From an uncultured Paracoccaceae bacterium (lineage in GTDB: Bacteria; Pseudomonadota; Alphaproteobacteria; Rhodobacterales; Rhodobacteraceae), in the NCBI GenBank assembly GCA_937922155.1, contig CAKZVL010000163.1:1-34125 (forward strand): a DNA stretch of 34,125 nucleotides, written 5' to 3'. Position numbers and translations under genes: made by a program. Each line of letters begins with the position of its first letter. Positions within the stretch are counted from its first letter, which is position 1. The notes under the pieces were generated by a model. It ran no database searches. It was not told where the DNA came from and saw only the letters and a list, made by a program, of their open reading frames with translations. Below are positions 10,001 through 18,260 of the stretch, piece by piece.

Positions 10001-10561
10001 CTCGGGCTGTGAGCCGTCCTCACGAGGATGACGCTGCAATTCCACATACAAACGATCTGCATAAATCGTTTTCAAACGATCCATGAACGCCTGCGCCTTG
10101 GGCATCTGCCCGGCCTGCAACAACAGTCCCACTGGGCCGCTTGCTCCCCCCGACAAGCAGATCAAATCGTCAGAAAACTGTGCCAGCTCATCAACCGTGA
10201 CCTGCGGCAACTGACCCTCTGCATCCAAATAGGCACAGGAATTCAGTTTCATTAAGTTGCGATAGCCCGCCTCAGACTGGGCCAACAAAACCAGCGGGGC
10301 CGGATCAGGCACGCGCTTACCCGGTTCCGCCTCTAGAAAAGTGGCATCAATCTGACAGCCCACAATCGGCTGCACACCTTCCTTGGCGGCGTATTCCGAA
10401 AATTCCAATGCCGCGAACATGTTGTTGCTATCAGTGACCGCGACCGCTGGCATCTGCATGTCCTTCACCATCCCTGCCAATTTCTTGACCGGCACTGCCC
10501 CTTCCAAAAGGGAATATTCCGTGTGCAGGCGCAGGTGAATGAATCGGGGATCAGGGCTCAT
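7058..10561 (-). CDS. dnaE: DNA polymerase III alpha subunit
   Basis: The replicative polymerase catalytic subunit, 1167 residues, the normal length. The N-terminal PHP domain begins FIHLRLHTEYSLLEGAV at about residue 8, and VAVTDSNNMFAALEFS follows. The polymerase core contains GPGRGSGAGSLVAYAL near 362 and the catalytic aspartates in MPDFDIDFCMDRREEV at 402-417, with the third expected in LVKFDFLGLKTLT. NYGFNKSHAAAYAVVSYQTA near 770 belongs to the fingers and tail region, and the C-terminal OB-fold (MAGTVSGRQERKSARGNRFA, then FVQLSDPTGQYEVTMF) precedes the tail. I choose ATG at 10561 (MSPDPRFIHLR); an upstream start at 10594 would add 11 residues not expected in the family. It is divergent from the GH5 gene. 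Confidence 0.96.
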   Translation of the reverse strand: MSPDPRFIHLRLHTEYSLLEGAVPVKKLAGMVKDMQMPAVAVTDSNNMFAALEFSEYAAKEGVQPIVGCQIDATFLEAEPGKRVPDPAPLVLLAQSEAGYRNLMKLNSCAYLDAEGQLPQVTVDELAQFSDDLICLSGGASGPVGLLLQAGQMPKAQAFMDRLKTIYADRLYVELQRHPREDGSQPEAERLTERFFVEMAYAMDLPLVATNDVYFPKTELYEAHDALICIADGAYVDQQEPRRRLSPQHYFKSPQEMVVLFADLPEAIENTIEIAQRCAFKAYTRDPILPKFADDEVAELRRQAEAGLKYRLSIIPHAASVEEYEKRLDFELKIIEGMGFPGYFLIVADFIKWAKDHDIPVGPGRGSGAGSLVAYALLITDLDPLRYSLLFERFLNPERVSMPDFDIDFCMDRREEVIRYVQEKYGRDKVGQIITFGALLSKAAVRDVGRVLQMPYGQVDRLSKMIPVEGVKPVSIEKALADEPRLREEAKAEEVVDRLLTYAQQVEGLLRNASTHAAGVVIGDRPLDELVPLYQDPRSDMPATQFNMKWVEQAGLVKFDFLGLKTLTVIQNAVDLILKTGRPLHVAADGTQLYQPADGVENDIAAIPLDDEASYKLYASAKTIAVFQVESSGMMDALKRMQPDCIEDIIALVALYRPGPMENIPKFCEVKNGVSERAELHPLVDHILDETQGIIVYQEQVMQIAQEMAGYSLGGADMLRRAMGKKIQEAMDAERPKFLAGAAKNDVNKEKAMEVWNLLDKFANYGFNKSHAAAYAVVSYQTAWLKANHPVEFMAGVMNCDLHLTDKLGVYFQEVKKGLAIDYIPPCVNRSEATFDVVDQKLVYALGALKNVGVEAMKLITNARGEDQFVTLFDVARRVDLKRVGKRPLEMLARAGAFDVLDRNRRRVFMSLDALVGYSTAIHEQRESSQVSLFGEAGDDLPEPRLAGGDDWLPAERLAEEFKAIGFYLSGHPLDDYMPSLKRKQVLTLDEVTAKAERGACIIKMAGTVSGRQERKSARGNRFAFVQLSDPTGQYEVTMFSDTLETAREHLETGSQVVIQAEATMEADQLKLLGRSVTPIDTMATDAVSAGLRVFLDGPEPIKTVASVLENAVRDKVKGGRGPVYFCLMHDDLPGEVEIDLGQDFPVNPQIKGALRSLGGVIEVEEV

Positions 10562-10632
10562 ACGTGGTAGCCTATCGCACCACGTGGCAAGCACAAGATG
10601 ACAACAGCGCCTTGCGCGCCTAAGGTCGCAGA

Positions 10633-11562
10633 ATGCGCACTCTGACTCTGATCTTCCTATTGCTGCCTGTCCTCGCGACAGCCTTCCCCGTACAACGCTG
10701 CGTCAACCTCGACCAGGCGCTTGAGGCGCCGCGCGAAGGCGACTGGGGTTTCGTCATTCAAGAACGCCAAATCAAATGGATCGCCGAACAGGGGTTCGAC
10801 ACGATCCGCCTGCCTGTGCGGTTCAACGCGCATTGGGTGGACAACAGGCTGACCCCCGGCATCCTCGCGCGGGTGGATCAAGTCATCGGCTGGGCCTTTG
10901 ATGCCGATCTCAACGTGATCCTTGACCTGCACCACTTTGAGGCATTGATGGAAAACCCCGCCAAGCATAGCGCAACGTTCCACGCGATCTGGCGCGAACT
11001 CGCACACCACTATGCGGACTACGACGACCGGCTGATCTTTGAACTGCTAAACGAACCCACTGATGCTTTGGACAGCGATGGGGCAATGGCGCTGTTTCGC
11101 ACAGCCTACCCGATGATCCGGCACTCCAACCCGGACCGCTGGATCATCATCGAAGGCGGGAATTGGGCCAGCATAGAAAGCTTGGCAGATCTGTCGCGGA
11201 TCGATGATCGCACAGCATTGTCGTTTCACTACTACAGCCCCTGGGAATTCACGCATCAACAAGCCGGATGGATGGACAACCCGCCGCCCGCACGCGGCTG
11301 GGGCAGCGCGCAAGATCAAAGCGCAGTGGCGCGCGACTTTGAACAAGCCGCACGCTTTGGGCAACCCATGCTCTTGGGGGAATTCGGGGTCAGCAGCGAA
11401 ACAGATCTCAAGGCACGACTAAACTGGACACGCAACCTTCGCGAAACCGCTGAGGGCCACGGGATCGGCTGGTGCCACTGGGGGCTGGCCGGGAATTTTG
11501 CGATCATGAATGATGCCACTGGCGCTTGGTTGCCGGGAATGCAAGATGCCCTGTTGGACTGA
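10633..11562 (+). CDS. Secreted glycoside hydrolase family 5 (cellulase-type)
   Basis: A 309-residue beta-glycanase-type protein with a cleavable signal peptide (MRTLTLIFLLLPVLATA, cut before FP). The (beta/alpha)8 family 5 landmarks are all present: GFDTIRLPVRFNAHW near 54-68 with R59, LDLHHFEAL with H100, FELLNEPTD carrying the acid/base Glu141, LSFHYYSPWEFT near 197-207, and LLGEFGVSS with the nucleophile Glu250, then W286 in GIGWCHWGL. The catalytic set is intact, so the enzyme should be active; substrate (cellulose, mannan or another beta-glycan) cannot be told. It stands alone, with no other carbohydrate gene nearby. RBS-like AAGG lies upstream of ATG 10633. Confidence 0.88.
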   Translation: MRTLTLIFLLLPVLATAFPVQRCVNLDQALEAPREGDWGFVIQERQIKWIAEQGFDTIRLPVRFNAHWVDNRLTPGILARVDQVIGWAFDADLNVILDLHHFEALMENPAKHSATFHAIWRELAHHYADYDDRLIFELLNEPTDALDSDGAMALFRTAYPMIRHSNPDRWIIIEGGNWASIESLADLSRIDDRTALSFHYYSPWEFTHQQAGWMDNPPPARGWGSAQDQSAVARDFEQAARFGQPMLLGEFGVSSETDLKARLNWTRNLRETAEGHGIGWCHWGLAGNFAIMNDATGAWLPGMQDALLD

Positions 11563-11631
11563 CGTATTTTCAAGGTGTTAGACATCACTTAGCCCATGAA
11601 CTAAGTTACATAAACCAACAGGACACCCCAC

Positions 11632-11928
11632 ATGAAAAGCGATCTGGACAAATTCTTTGCCGCCCTGTCCGACCCAACGCGCCGGGCCGTGATCGAAAAA
11701 CTGGTCAGCGGTCGGGCCAGCGTCAGTGCACTCCACAAAGGGCACGACATGGCATTGCCCACGTTCCTGCGCCACATCCAAATCCTCCAAGAAGCAGGAT
11801 TGATACGCAGCGCCAAGAAAGGACGCATCAGAACATGCCAACTCAACCCGCACCCCTTGTTCGAAGCGCAAGGCTGGTTGGCATGGCAACGCACCATCTG
11901 GGATCAACGCGAAGGGCAGGAAAACTAA
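11632..11928 (+). CDS. ArsR-type winged-helix transcriptional regulator
   Basis: A 98-residue DNA-binding protein of the ArsR/SmtB type. FFAALSDPTRRAVIEKLVSG at residues 8-27 is the characteristic opening, followed by a recognition-helix region with LPTFLRHIQILQEAGLI and a wing GRIRTCQLNP. The tail LFEAQGWLAWQRTIWDQR resembles the subgroup that often pairs with an SRPBCC/AHSA1-type gene. No such partner is present, and no metal-binding cysteine motif is visible. It follows the GH5 gene by 69 bases, with an AGGA ribosome site, and precedes the purine module by 261 bases. Whether it regulates either neighbour is unknown. Confidence 0.85.
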   Translation: MKSDLDKFFAALSDPTRRAVIEKLVSGRASVSALHKGHDMALPTFLRHIQILQEAGLIRSAKKGRIRTCQLNPHPLFEAQGWLAWQRTIWDQREGQEN

Positions 11929-11979
11929 GCACGTTCCATCCCCCCTGCAAAACATCCACGCAATGGGGACCTGACAAAA

Positions 11980-12026
11980 GATCATCTTGCTCAAATATTC
12001 CCGCCTGTGGCTCTACCCCGGCCACA
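11980..12026 (-). repeat. Hairpin repeat of the GCAAGATGATG family, copy 1
   Basis: On the minus strand the tail reads CGGGAATATTTGA then GCAAGATGATC, matching the other three copies. The adjacent hairpin is TGTGGC (12006-12011) and GCCACA (12021-12026) with a 9-base loop. It lies in the 261-base intergenic region between the ArsR gene and xdhA; I see no gene in that region. Confidence 0.6.
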
Positions 12027-12189
12027 AACACCCAAGTTCAAAATACCACGCCGCAGCAGCAAAAAACCCGCTCACAGGTCTTGCAAATTTGCCGCCAGCC
12101 AGCTTTGCTCACCACAACGCTCTGGATGTCTACGCCGCATCGACATGCAGGGCTAACGAGCCATTGTGGTAAGGCGGCAGGTTAAACAC

Positions 12190-13572
12190 ATGGATGTGAC
12201 GTTTCTTCTGAATGGAGAGACCGTAACGATCAACGCAGCCCCGACGGTCAGCGTTCTGGATTGGTTACGCGAAGAGCAAATGCTCATGGGAACCAAGGAA
12301 GGGTGTAATGAGGGCGATTGCGGTGCCTGTACCGTGATGGTGACGGACGAAAACGGCACGCGCACCCTCAACGCCTGCATCCTGTTCCTGCCGCAACTGG
12401 ACGGAAAGTCGTTGAGAACCGTCGAAGGCATCAGCGGACCAAAGGGTGAATTGCACCCCGTCCAAAAGGCGATGGTCGATCTTCACGGCAGCCAATGCGG
12501 GTTTTGCACGCCAGGTTTCGTGGTCAGCATGGCCACCGCACATCTCAATGGGTACACCGATTTTGATGACCAACTCGCAGGGAACTTATGCCGCTGCACA
12601 GGCTATGCCCCGATCATCCGCGCCGCTCAGGCCGCTAGGGACGCGCCGGTTCCAAACTGGCTCAATGATGCCCATCATCTTGCCAAAAATACTCCGGGGG
12701 AGCTGCAAAAGGCAGCGGGGGCAGCGCCCCCGATCTCCCTTGACGAACTTGCGCAGTGGTATGGCAATAACCCAGATGCAATCCTGATCGCCGGTGCCAC
12801 CGACATCGGTCTTTGGGTGACCAAGCAATTGCGCGACCTGCCCAAGGTCGCCTTTCTGAACCGTTGCCCAGAACTGAGCACAATCACAGAAACGGAGGAG
12901 GCGCTGCATTTTGGTGCAATGGTCACGATGACAGATGTGCTCAACGCCGTCAGGCATGATTATCCAAGTTACGGCGAAATGATCCGCCGTTACGGTTCTG
13001 TCCAAGTGCGCAATGCCGCAACCATTGGCGGCAATATCGCCAACGGCTCCCCCATCGGTGACAATCCTCCGGCACTGATCGCTCTTGGGTCAACTTTGCA
13101 TCTGCGCCACAAAGATCAAACCCGCACATTGGCGATCGAAGATTTCTTTCAGGACTATCAAAAACAAGATCGTAAACCGGGCGAGCTTGTCACTGGCATC
13201 ACCCTACCAAAAGGCGAAAACGCGCTGCGCGTCTACAAAGTGTCCAAGCGGTTCGATCAAGATATCTCTGCCGTTTGCGGGGCCTTCAACATATCGCTTG
13301 AGAGCGATAAAATCGCGTCTGCGCGCATTGCCTTTGGCGGCATGGCCGGGATTCCCAAAAGGGCGCGCGCAGCAGAGGCCGCATTGGTTGGAAAGGCGTG
13401 GAACGAGGCCACAATCAAAAATGCAACAGCCGCCATCGCAGACGACTTTTCGCCGCTATCCGACATGCGCGCCTCCGCTCAGTATCGCATGACAACAGCG
13501 CAAAACATGCTGCGCCGTTATTTTGCTGAAATGAATGGGCAGACAACCTCTGTGCTTGGGGTGCAAGCATGA
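12190..13572 (+). CDS. xdhA: Xanthine dehydrogenase small subunit (2Fe-2S and FAD)
   Basis: Carries electrons from the molybdenum subunit XdhB through two [2Fe-2S] clusters to FAD and NAD+. The 460-residue protein has the plant-type cluster cysteines C39, C44, C47 and C63 ([14 protein letters not shown]) and the second cluster C103, C106, C134 and C136 ([10 protein letters not shown] and LCRCTGYAP). The FAD domain starts near 197 ([16 protein letters not shown]) and includes [20 protein letters not shown] near 280. Residues 161-181, in the linker between the two domains, are encoded by a palindromic repeat (copy 2). I choose ATG at 12190 ([12 protein letters not shown]) over 12166. Its stop overlaps the xdhB start (ATGA). 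Confidence 0.95.
   Translation: MDVTFLLNGETVTINAAPTVSVLDWLREEQMLMGTKEGCNEGDCGACTVMVTDENGTRTLNACILFLPQLDGKSLRTVEGISGPKGELHPVQKAMVDLHGSQCGFCTPGFVVSMATAHLNGYTDFDDQLAGNLCRCTGYAPIIRAAQAARDAPVPNWLNDAHHLAKNTPGELQKAAGAAPPISLDELAQWYGNNPDAILIAGATDIGLWVTKQLRDLPKVAFLNRCPELSTITETEEALHFGAMVTMTDVLNAVRHDYPSYGEMIRRYGSVQVRNAATIGGNIANGSPIGDNPPALIALGSTLHLRHKDQTRTLAIEDFFQDYQKQDRKPGELVTGITLPKGENALRVYKVSKRFDQDISAVCGAFNISLESDKIASARIAFGGMAGIPKRARAAEAALVGKAWNEATIKNATAAIADDFSPLSDMRASAQYRMTTAQNMLRRYFAEMNGQTTSVLGVQA
12672..12731 (-). repeat. Hairpin repeat, copy 2, in frame within xdhA
   Basis: On the minus strand it reads GGGGGC-GCT-GCCCCC (12717-12731), a second small hairpin, then CCCCCGGAGTATTTTTG and GCAAGATGATG (to 12673). 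It encodes XdhA residues 161-181 on the opposite strand without breaking the frame, and falls in the linker between the iron-sulfur and FAD domains. Confidence 0.75.
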
Positions 13573-15911
13573 GTGTCGCAAAACCCCTGCCCCATGACGC
13601 CGCCCTCCAGCACGTGACCGGAACGGCGCGTTACGTCGATGACATCCCAACCCCTGTGAACACATTGCATCTGGCCTTTGGCCTGAGCGACATTGCCTGC
13701 GGTGTGATCCAATCAATGGACCTTGACGAGGTGCGCGCAGCCCCCGGCGTTGTGGCCGTCTTGGTGGCTGACGATCTGCCCTTCGCCAATGATGTGTCCC
13801 CCTCTGCCCATGACGAGCCTCTGTTGGCAACGAACCGCGTGCACTATATCGGGCAGCCGCTGTTTTTGGTCGTGGCGCAAAGCCATTTGGCCGCGCGCAA
13901 AGCCGCGCGATTAGGTCAGATTGAAATCACTGCAGAAACGCCGGTGCTAACCATTGACGACGCGTTGCGTGTCGATAGCCGTTTTGAGGACGCCCCCTTG
14001 GTTTGGACCAAAGGCAAGCCCGATCAGGCACTTGGGACGGCGCCGCATCGCCTGCAAGGTCAGATTGATATGGGCGGGCAGGAACATTTCTATCTAGAAG
14101 GCCAAGCCGCCTTGGCCTTGCCGCAAGAAGGCGGTGATATGCTGGTCCATAGCTCCACCCAGCATCCGACCGAAATTCAACACAAGGTGGCAGATGCCAT
14201 CGGCAAAACGATGCATGCTGTCCGCGTCGAAGTGCGCCGAATGGGCGGCGGTTTCGGCGGCAAAGAAAGCCAAGGCAACGCGCTCGCCGTGGCCTGCGCC
14301 ATCGCGGCCCATGCCACGGGCGCCCCGTGCAAAATGCGTTACGACCGCGACGACGATATGATGATCACCGGAAAACGTCACGATTTTCGCATTTCCTATG
14401 ACGTGGGCTTTGATGATCAGGGTCGGATCTTGGCCATTGATTTCACGCAACTTGCGCGCTGCGGTTGGGCGATGGATTTGTCATTGCCAGTTGCGGATCG
14501 CGCGATGCTGCACGGCGACAATGCCTATCTGCTGGCGGACATCCGCATCACATCACACCGATTGAAAACTCACACACAAAGCGCGACCGCGTTTCGCGGC
14601 TTTGGCGGCCCACAAGGTGTTCTGGGGATTGAACGCGTGATGGATCACGTGGCGCATGCTTTGGATCTTGATCCGGTTGTCGTCCGCCGCATCAATTTCT
14701 ATGCGCCTGCGGCGAGCGTCGACGGGGGCTCTGCCCCCCGGCCTCTGGCCTCCCCCCGGAGTTTATCTAGCAAGATGATGGACAATAGCACCCCCTATCA
14801 TATGCCGGTTACAGACTTTGTTCTGCATGAAATGACTGAAGCTTTGTTGATCACATCCGACTATGAACAGCGTCGCAAAGCCGTCAAGGATTGGAATGCC
14901 ACCAATCCCATTTTGAAAAAGGGAATTGCCTATAGTCCGGTGAAGTTTGGAATTTCCTTTACGTTGAGCCATCTAAACCAAGCTGGTGCGCTGGTGCATG
15001 TCTATCAAGATGGGTCGATCCATTTGAATCATGGCGGTACCGAAATGGGACAAGGCTTGTTCCAAAAGATTGCTCAAGTCGCAGCCCATCGGTTTGGTGT
15101 CGATGTGTCACTGGTTAAGATCACAGCGACCGATACTGGCAAAGTGCCCAACACGTCGGCCACTGCGGCCTCTTCGGGATCAGATTTGAACGGGATGGCC
15201 GTTGCGGATGCCTGTGACAAAATCAAGCAGCGTATCGCCACCTGTTTGGCCGAGGTGCACAACGCGTCCCCGCAAGAGGTACAGTTTTGCGACGGTCAGG
15301 TTCTGGTTGAGGGCACGTCGATCCGTTTCGCTGAGGCCGCAATGTTCGCTTATCAGAACCGCGTCAGCCTATCGGCAACAGGCTTTTACAAGACCCCGGA
15401 CCTAAGCTGGGATCGCACAAAAGGCACGGGTCGTCCGTTTTTCTACTTTGCGCAAGGGGCAGCTGTGAGCGAGGTTGTGGTAGACACATTGACCGGAGAG
15501 AACCGCATTTTGCGCGCCGATATCTTGCATGATGCGGGAACCTCACTGAATCCAGCGCTGGATATCGGACAGATCGAGGGCGGGTATGTGCAGGGCGCCG
15601 GATGGCTAACGACCGAAGAATTGGTTTGGGACGACAAGGGTCGTTTGCGCACCCATGCGCCCGCGACGTACAAGATTCCTGCCTGTTCAGACCGCCCTGA
15701 CATTTTCAATGTGGCCCTATGGGACACCCCCAATCCCGCGCAAACGATCTATCGCTCTAAGGCAGTAGGTGAACCACCGTTCATGTTAGGGATTTCAGCG
15801 CATCTTGCCTTGTCGATGGCCTGCGGGGCTTGCGGGCCGCGCTATCCCAACTTGCAAGCCCCCGCCACAGCCCAAGAGGTGTTGCAGGCGATTGGACGCG
15901 CACATGGTTGA
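13569..15911 (+). CDS. xdhB: Xanthine dehydrogenase molybdenum-binding subunit
   Basis: Hydroxylates hypoxanthine to xanthine and xanthine to urate at a molybdopterin centre; it pairs with XdhA. In the 780-residue protein the expected active-site residues are visible: Glu233 in [10 protein letters not shown], Arg311 in [12 protein letters not shown], Arg343 in [11 protein letters not shown], and the catalytic Glu735 in [25 protein letters not shown] at 489-501 and [12 protein letters not shown] near 634 belong to the cofactor-binding domain. Glu233 to Arg311 spacing (78) and Arg311 to Arg343 (32) match my memory of characterised enzymes. Residues 386-405 ([20 protein letters not shown]) are encoded by a palindromic repeat (copy 3) and look like an insertion before the conserved TPYHMPV. 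The stop overlaps xdhC by 8 bases. Confidence 0.95.
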   Translation: MSVAKPLPHDAALQHVTGTARYVDDIPTPVNTLHLAFGLSDIACGVIQSMDLDEVRAAPGVVAVLVADDLPFANDVSPSAHDEPLLATNRVHYIGQPLFLVVAQSHLAARKAARLGQIEITAETPVLTIDDALRVDSRFEDAPLVWTKGKPDQALGTAPHRLQGQIDMGGQEHFYLEGQAALALPQEGGDMLVHSSTQHPTEIQHKVADAIGKTMHAVRVEVRRMGGGFGGKESQGNALAVACAIAAHATGAPCKMRYDRDDDMMITGKRHDFRISYDVGFDDQGRILAIDFTQLARCGWAMDLSLPVADRAMLHGDNAYLLADIRITSHRLKTHTQSATAFRGFGGPQGVLGIERVMDHVAHALDLDPVVVRRINFYAPAASVDGGSAPRPLASPRSLSSKMMDNSTPYHMPVTDFVLHEMTEALLITSDYEQRRKAVKDWNATNPILKKGIAYSPVKFGISFTLSHLNQAGALVHVYQDGSIHLNHGGTEMGQGLFQKIAQVAAHRFGVDVSLVKITATDTGKVPNTSATAASSGSDLNGMAVADACDKIKQRIATCLAEVHNASPQEVQFCDGQVLVEGTSIRFAEAAMFAYQNRVSLSATGFYKTPDLSWDRTKGTGRPFFYFAQGAAVSEVVVDTLTGENRILRADILHDAGTSLNPALDIGQIEGGYVQGAGWLTTEELVWDDKGRLRTHAPATYKIPACSDRPDIFNVALWDTPNPAQTIYRSKAVGEPPFMLGISAHLALSMACGACGPRYPNLQAPATAQEVLQAIGRAHG
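14724..14781 (+). repeat. Hairpin repeat, copy 3, in frame within xdhB
   Basis: GGGGGC-TCT-GCCCCC (14724-14738), a second hairpin GGCC-TCT-GGCC (14740-14750), then CCCCCCGGAGTTTATCTA and GCAAGATGATG. The order and the first hairpin have the same geometry as copy 2. It is read through in frame as XdhB residues 386-405. Confidence 0.75.
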
Positions 15912-16650
15912 GCCGATGGTCGTGACCGTTGTCGCCGTCAAAGGATCTGCCCCGCGTGAGGTCGGCGCTACGATGCAGATCTGGCCGGATCATCAAACCG
16001 GCACCATCGGAGGTGGCGCGCTGGAATGGGAGGCGAGCAAAACAGCGCGCGAGATGATAACGGCCGGCCAAACCGCAGCCCGACATTCAATGCCATTGGG
16101 TCCTCAGCTTGGGCAATGTTGCGGCGGGGCTGTAACGTTGCAGTTTCAACGTGGCGCAAATGGGCACCAACCAGAGGGCAGAAATCTCTGGATATGGGGT
16201 GCGGGGCACGTTGGTCGCGCCATCGCGGCTGTGATTGCGCCACTTCAGGGCTTTGAGGTGACTTTGATCGACACCACGCAAGATCGACTTCCAGATGCGC
16301 TGAACAGCGCCATCACGCCCCTTGTGGCGACAGATCCAACCCGTTTGGTCGCGCACGCCCCGCAAGATGCACATCATTTGATCCTGACCTATGCGCATGA
16401 CATTGACTTTGCGCTCTGTGACATGCTCCTTACCCATGGGTTTGGGGAGATCGGCTTGATCGGATCGACGACAAAATGGGCGCGGTTTCAAAAGCGGTTG
16501 ATTGCCATAGGGCACGACGCTGCACAGGTCCGGCAGATCGTCTGCCCGATTGGGAATCCGGCACTGGGAAAAGCACCGCAAGCGATTGCAATATCCGTCG
16601 CCCATACATTGCTGTCCACCGGATGCTTTGATGCGAAAGGTACGGCATGA
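15904..16650 (+). CDS. xdhC: Xanthine dehydrogenase accessory protein XdhC
   Basis: Binds molybdenum cofactor, protects its sulfurated form and inserts it into XdhB; it is not part of the final enzyme. The 248-residue protein shows the XdhC/CoxI N-terminal segment VAVKGSAPREVGATM near residue 10, TIGGGALEWEA near 37, GQCCGGAVTLQF near 72 with the paired cysteines, and a Rossmann-type domain starting IWGAGHVGRAIAAVIAPLQG near 97. GEIGLIGSTTKWARFQKRL near 182 is also typical. I choose ATG at 15904 because the upstream in-frame sequence to 15805 is inside xdhB and not family-like. It overlaps xdhB by 8 bases and the ABC gene by 4 (ATGA). Confidence 0.92.
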   Translation: MVEPMVVTVVAVKGSAPREVGATMQIWPDHQTGTIGGGALEWEASKTAREMITAGQTAARHSMPLGPQLGQCCGGAVTLQFQRGANGHQPEGRNLWIWGAGHVGRAIAAVIAPLQGFEVTLIDTTQDRLPDALNSAITPLVATDPTRLVAHAPQDAHHLILTYAHDIDFALCDMLLTHGFGEIGLIGSTTKWARFQKRLIAIGHDAAQVRQIVCPIGNPALGKAPQAIAISVAHTLLSTGCFDAKGTA

Positions 16651-18161
16651 GCGCCCTTTTGAAAATCGATGGGCTGACCAAGGCCTATCCCGCCGTGATC
16701 GCCAACAACAACATCAGCTTTGATATTCAACAGGGCGAAATTCATGCGCTTTTGGGGGAAAACGGTGCGGGAAAGTCGACATTGGTTAAGGCGATCTATG
16801 GTCTGGTGAAACCGGACACGGGCATCATGCACTTAAATGACGCACCTTTTGCCCCGGCAGAACCGCGCGTGGCGCGCAGCGCGGGTGTCGCGATGGTGTT
16901 CCAACACTTTTCCCTGTTTGACGCTCTCAGCGTCGCAGAGAACATCGCCCTTGGCATGGAACGCCCGCCGCCCCAACACAAGATTGCACAACAAGTGCGC
17001 GTGGTGTCCAACCGCTATGGCCTGCCACTGGACCCTGATCGTATCGTCGGAGATCTATCCGCGGGAGAGCGCCAGCGCGTTGAGATCATTCGCTGTCTTT
17101 TGCAGGACCCCAAGCTTTTGATCATGGATGAACCCACCAGTGTGCTCACACCTCAAGAGGTGGGAATCCTGTTTAAGACGCTGCGCAAGCTTTCCCAAGA
17201 AGGCACAGCCATTTTGTATATTTCCCACAAGCTTGAAGAAATCCGAGAGCTTTGTGAAACCGCGACGATCCTGCGCGGCGGCGAAGTCGTCGCCACCTGC
17301 GATCCACGCACAACATCTGCCGGAGAAATGGCGGAAATGATGGTGGGTCGCGTCTTGCATGTGCCCGAGCGGGCAGCGGGCGATGTGGGACCGGTTGTTC
17401 TGTCACTCAAAAACATGTCAGCCCCCGCCCCCAATGCGTTTGGCACAGCCTTAAGCGACATTACATTTGACGTAAAAGCCGGCGAGATTTTGGGCATCGG
17501 TGGCGTGGCAGGCAACGGTCAGGATGAATTGGTCGCTGCCTTATCAGGCGAGGTCACAGTTCCTGCGGGGATGATCCAGCTGAAACACGACGACATTGGC
17601 CGTTTGGGGGTGAATGCGCGTCGCAAAATGGGTCTGCTGGCCGCACCAGAGGAACGCATGGGGCACGCCGCCGCTCCGGACATGAGCCTGACGGAAAACG
17701 CACTGATGACAGGCCTTGCGCGAAAGCGGCTTAGCCATCGGGGGTTTCTGCGCTGGCCCGCTGCGCGCGCGTTCGCAAAAGATGTGATCCAAGCTTTTGA
17801 TGTGCGCACACCAGGACCTGCCAATATGGCGCGATCCCTGTCGGGCGGGAATTTGCAGAAATTCGTAATAGGGCGCGAAATACTTCAGGCCCCGGACGTT
17901 TTTGTGGTCAATCAGCCGACATGGGGCGTGGATGCCTCTGCTGCGGCAGCAATCCGCCAAGCACTGCTCGATTTGACTGCCAAAGGAGCCGCAGTGGTGT
18001 GCATTTCTCAGGATCTGGATGAACTGATGGAGATTTCGGACCGCTTTTGTGCGTTGAACGGAGGACAGCTTTCTGAACCAGTCGCCGCGCAAGGGCTGAG
18101 CGTGGAACAGATTGGTTTGATGCTGGGCGGTGCGCAACAGATGGACGATGCGCATGTTTGA
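16647..18161 (+). CDS. Nucleoside/purine ABC transporter, double ATPase protein
   Basis: ATPase of a BMP-type nucleoside importer (NupA/YufO-like). The 504 residues hold two nucleotide-binding domains. The first has Walker A GENGAGKST at 37-45, a Q-loop FQHFSLF near 85, signature LSAGERQ at 137-143 and Walker B LLIMDEPTS at 157-165. The second has a degenerate P-loop GVAGNGQDEL near 287, signature LSGGNLQKFVIGRE and VVNQPTWGVD, where glutamine replaces the catalytic glutamate, as is usual in this family's C-terminal half. It follows xdhC with a four-base overlap, so import and oxidation of purines are likely one transcript. Substrate is inferred from context only. Confidence 0.9.
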   Translation: MSALLKIDGLTKAYPAVIANNNISFDIQQGEIHALLGENGAGKSTLVKAIYGLVKPDTGIMHLNDAPFAPAEPRVARSAGVAMVFQHFSLFDALSVAENIALGMERPPPQHKIAQQVRVVSNRYGLPLDPDRIVGDLSAGERQRVEIIRCLLQDPKLLIMDEPTSVLTPQEVGILFKTLRKLSQEGTAILYISHKLEEIRELCETATILRGGEVVATCDPRTTSAGEMAEMMVGRVLHVPERAAGDVGPVVLSLKNMSAPAPNAFGTALSDITFDVKAGEILGIGGVAGNGQDELVAALSGEVTVPAGMIQLKHDDIGRLGVNARRKMGLLAAPEERMGHAAAPDMSLTENALMTGLARKRLSHRGFLRWPAARAFAKDVIQAFDVRTPGPANMARSLSGGNLQKFVIGREILQAPDVFVVNQPTWGVDASAAAAIRQALLDLTAKGAAVVCISQDLDELMEISDRFCALNGGQLSEPVAAQGLSVEQIGLMLGGAQQMDDAHV

Positions 18162-18210
18162 TTTGAACACTACGCATACCGCTTGCAGCAATTGGATCAG
18201 ATTTTTTGGA

Positions 18211-18252
18211 AAAAATCTCACCTTCGGTGGGAGTATTTTCAGCAAGATGATG
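18211..18252 (+). repeat. Hairpin repeat, copy 4, upstream of the first permease gene
   Basis: CTCACC-TTC-GGTGGG (18217-18231, one T-G pair) flanked by A-rich and T-rich sides, then GGGAGTATTTTCA and GCAAGATGATG ending near 18251. It lies between the ATPase stop and the GTG start at 18261; the tail runs into TGAGGA, the apparent ribosome-binding site. Confidence 0.6.
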
Positions 18253-18260
18253 AGGACGAC

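Noticed and set aside
17880-17950. Defective second ATPase site (Gln in place of catalytic Glu)
   Set aside because: The substitution is normal for the C-terminal half of this double-ATPase family, so it is not a sign of decay.
18183-18260. N-terminal extension of the first permease from TTG 18183
   Set aside because: The extra residues are encoded by the hairpin repeat and do not resemble the family; GTG 18261 has a well-placed ribosome site.
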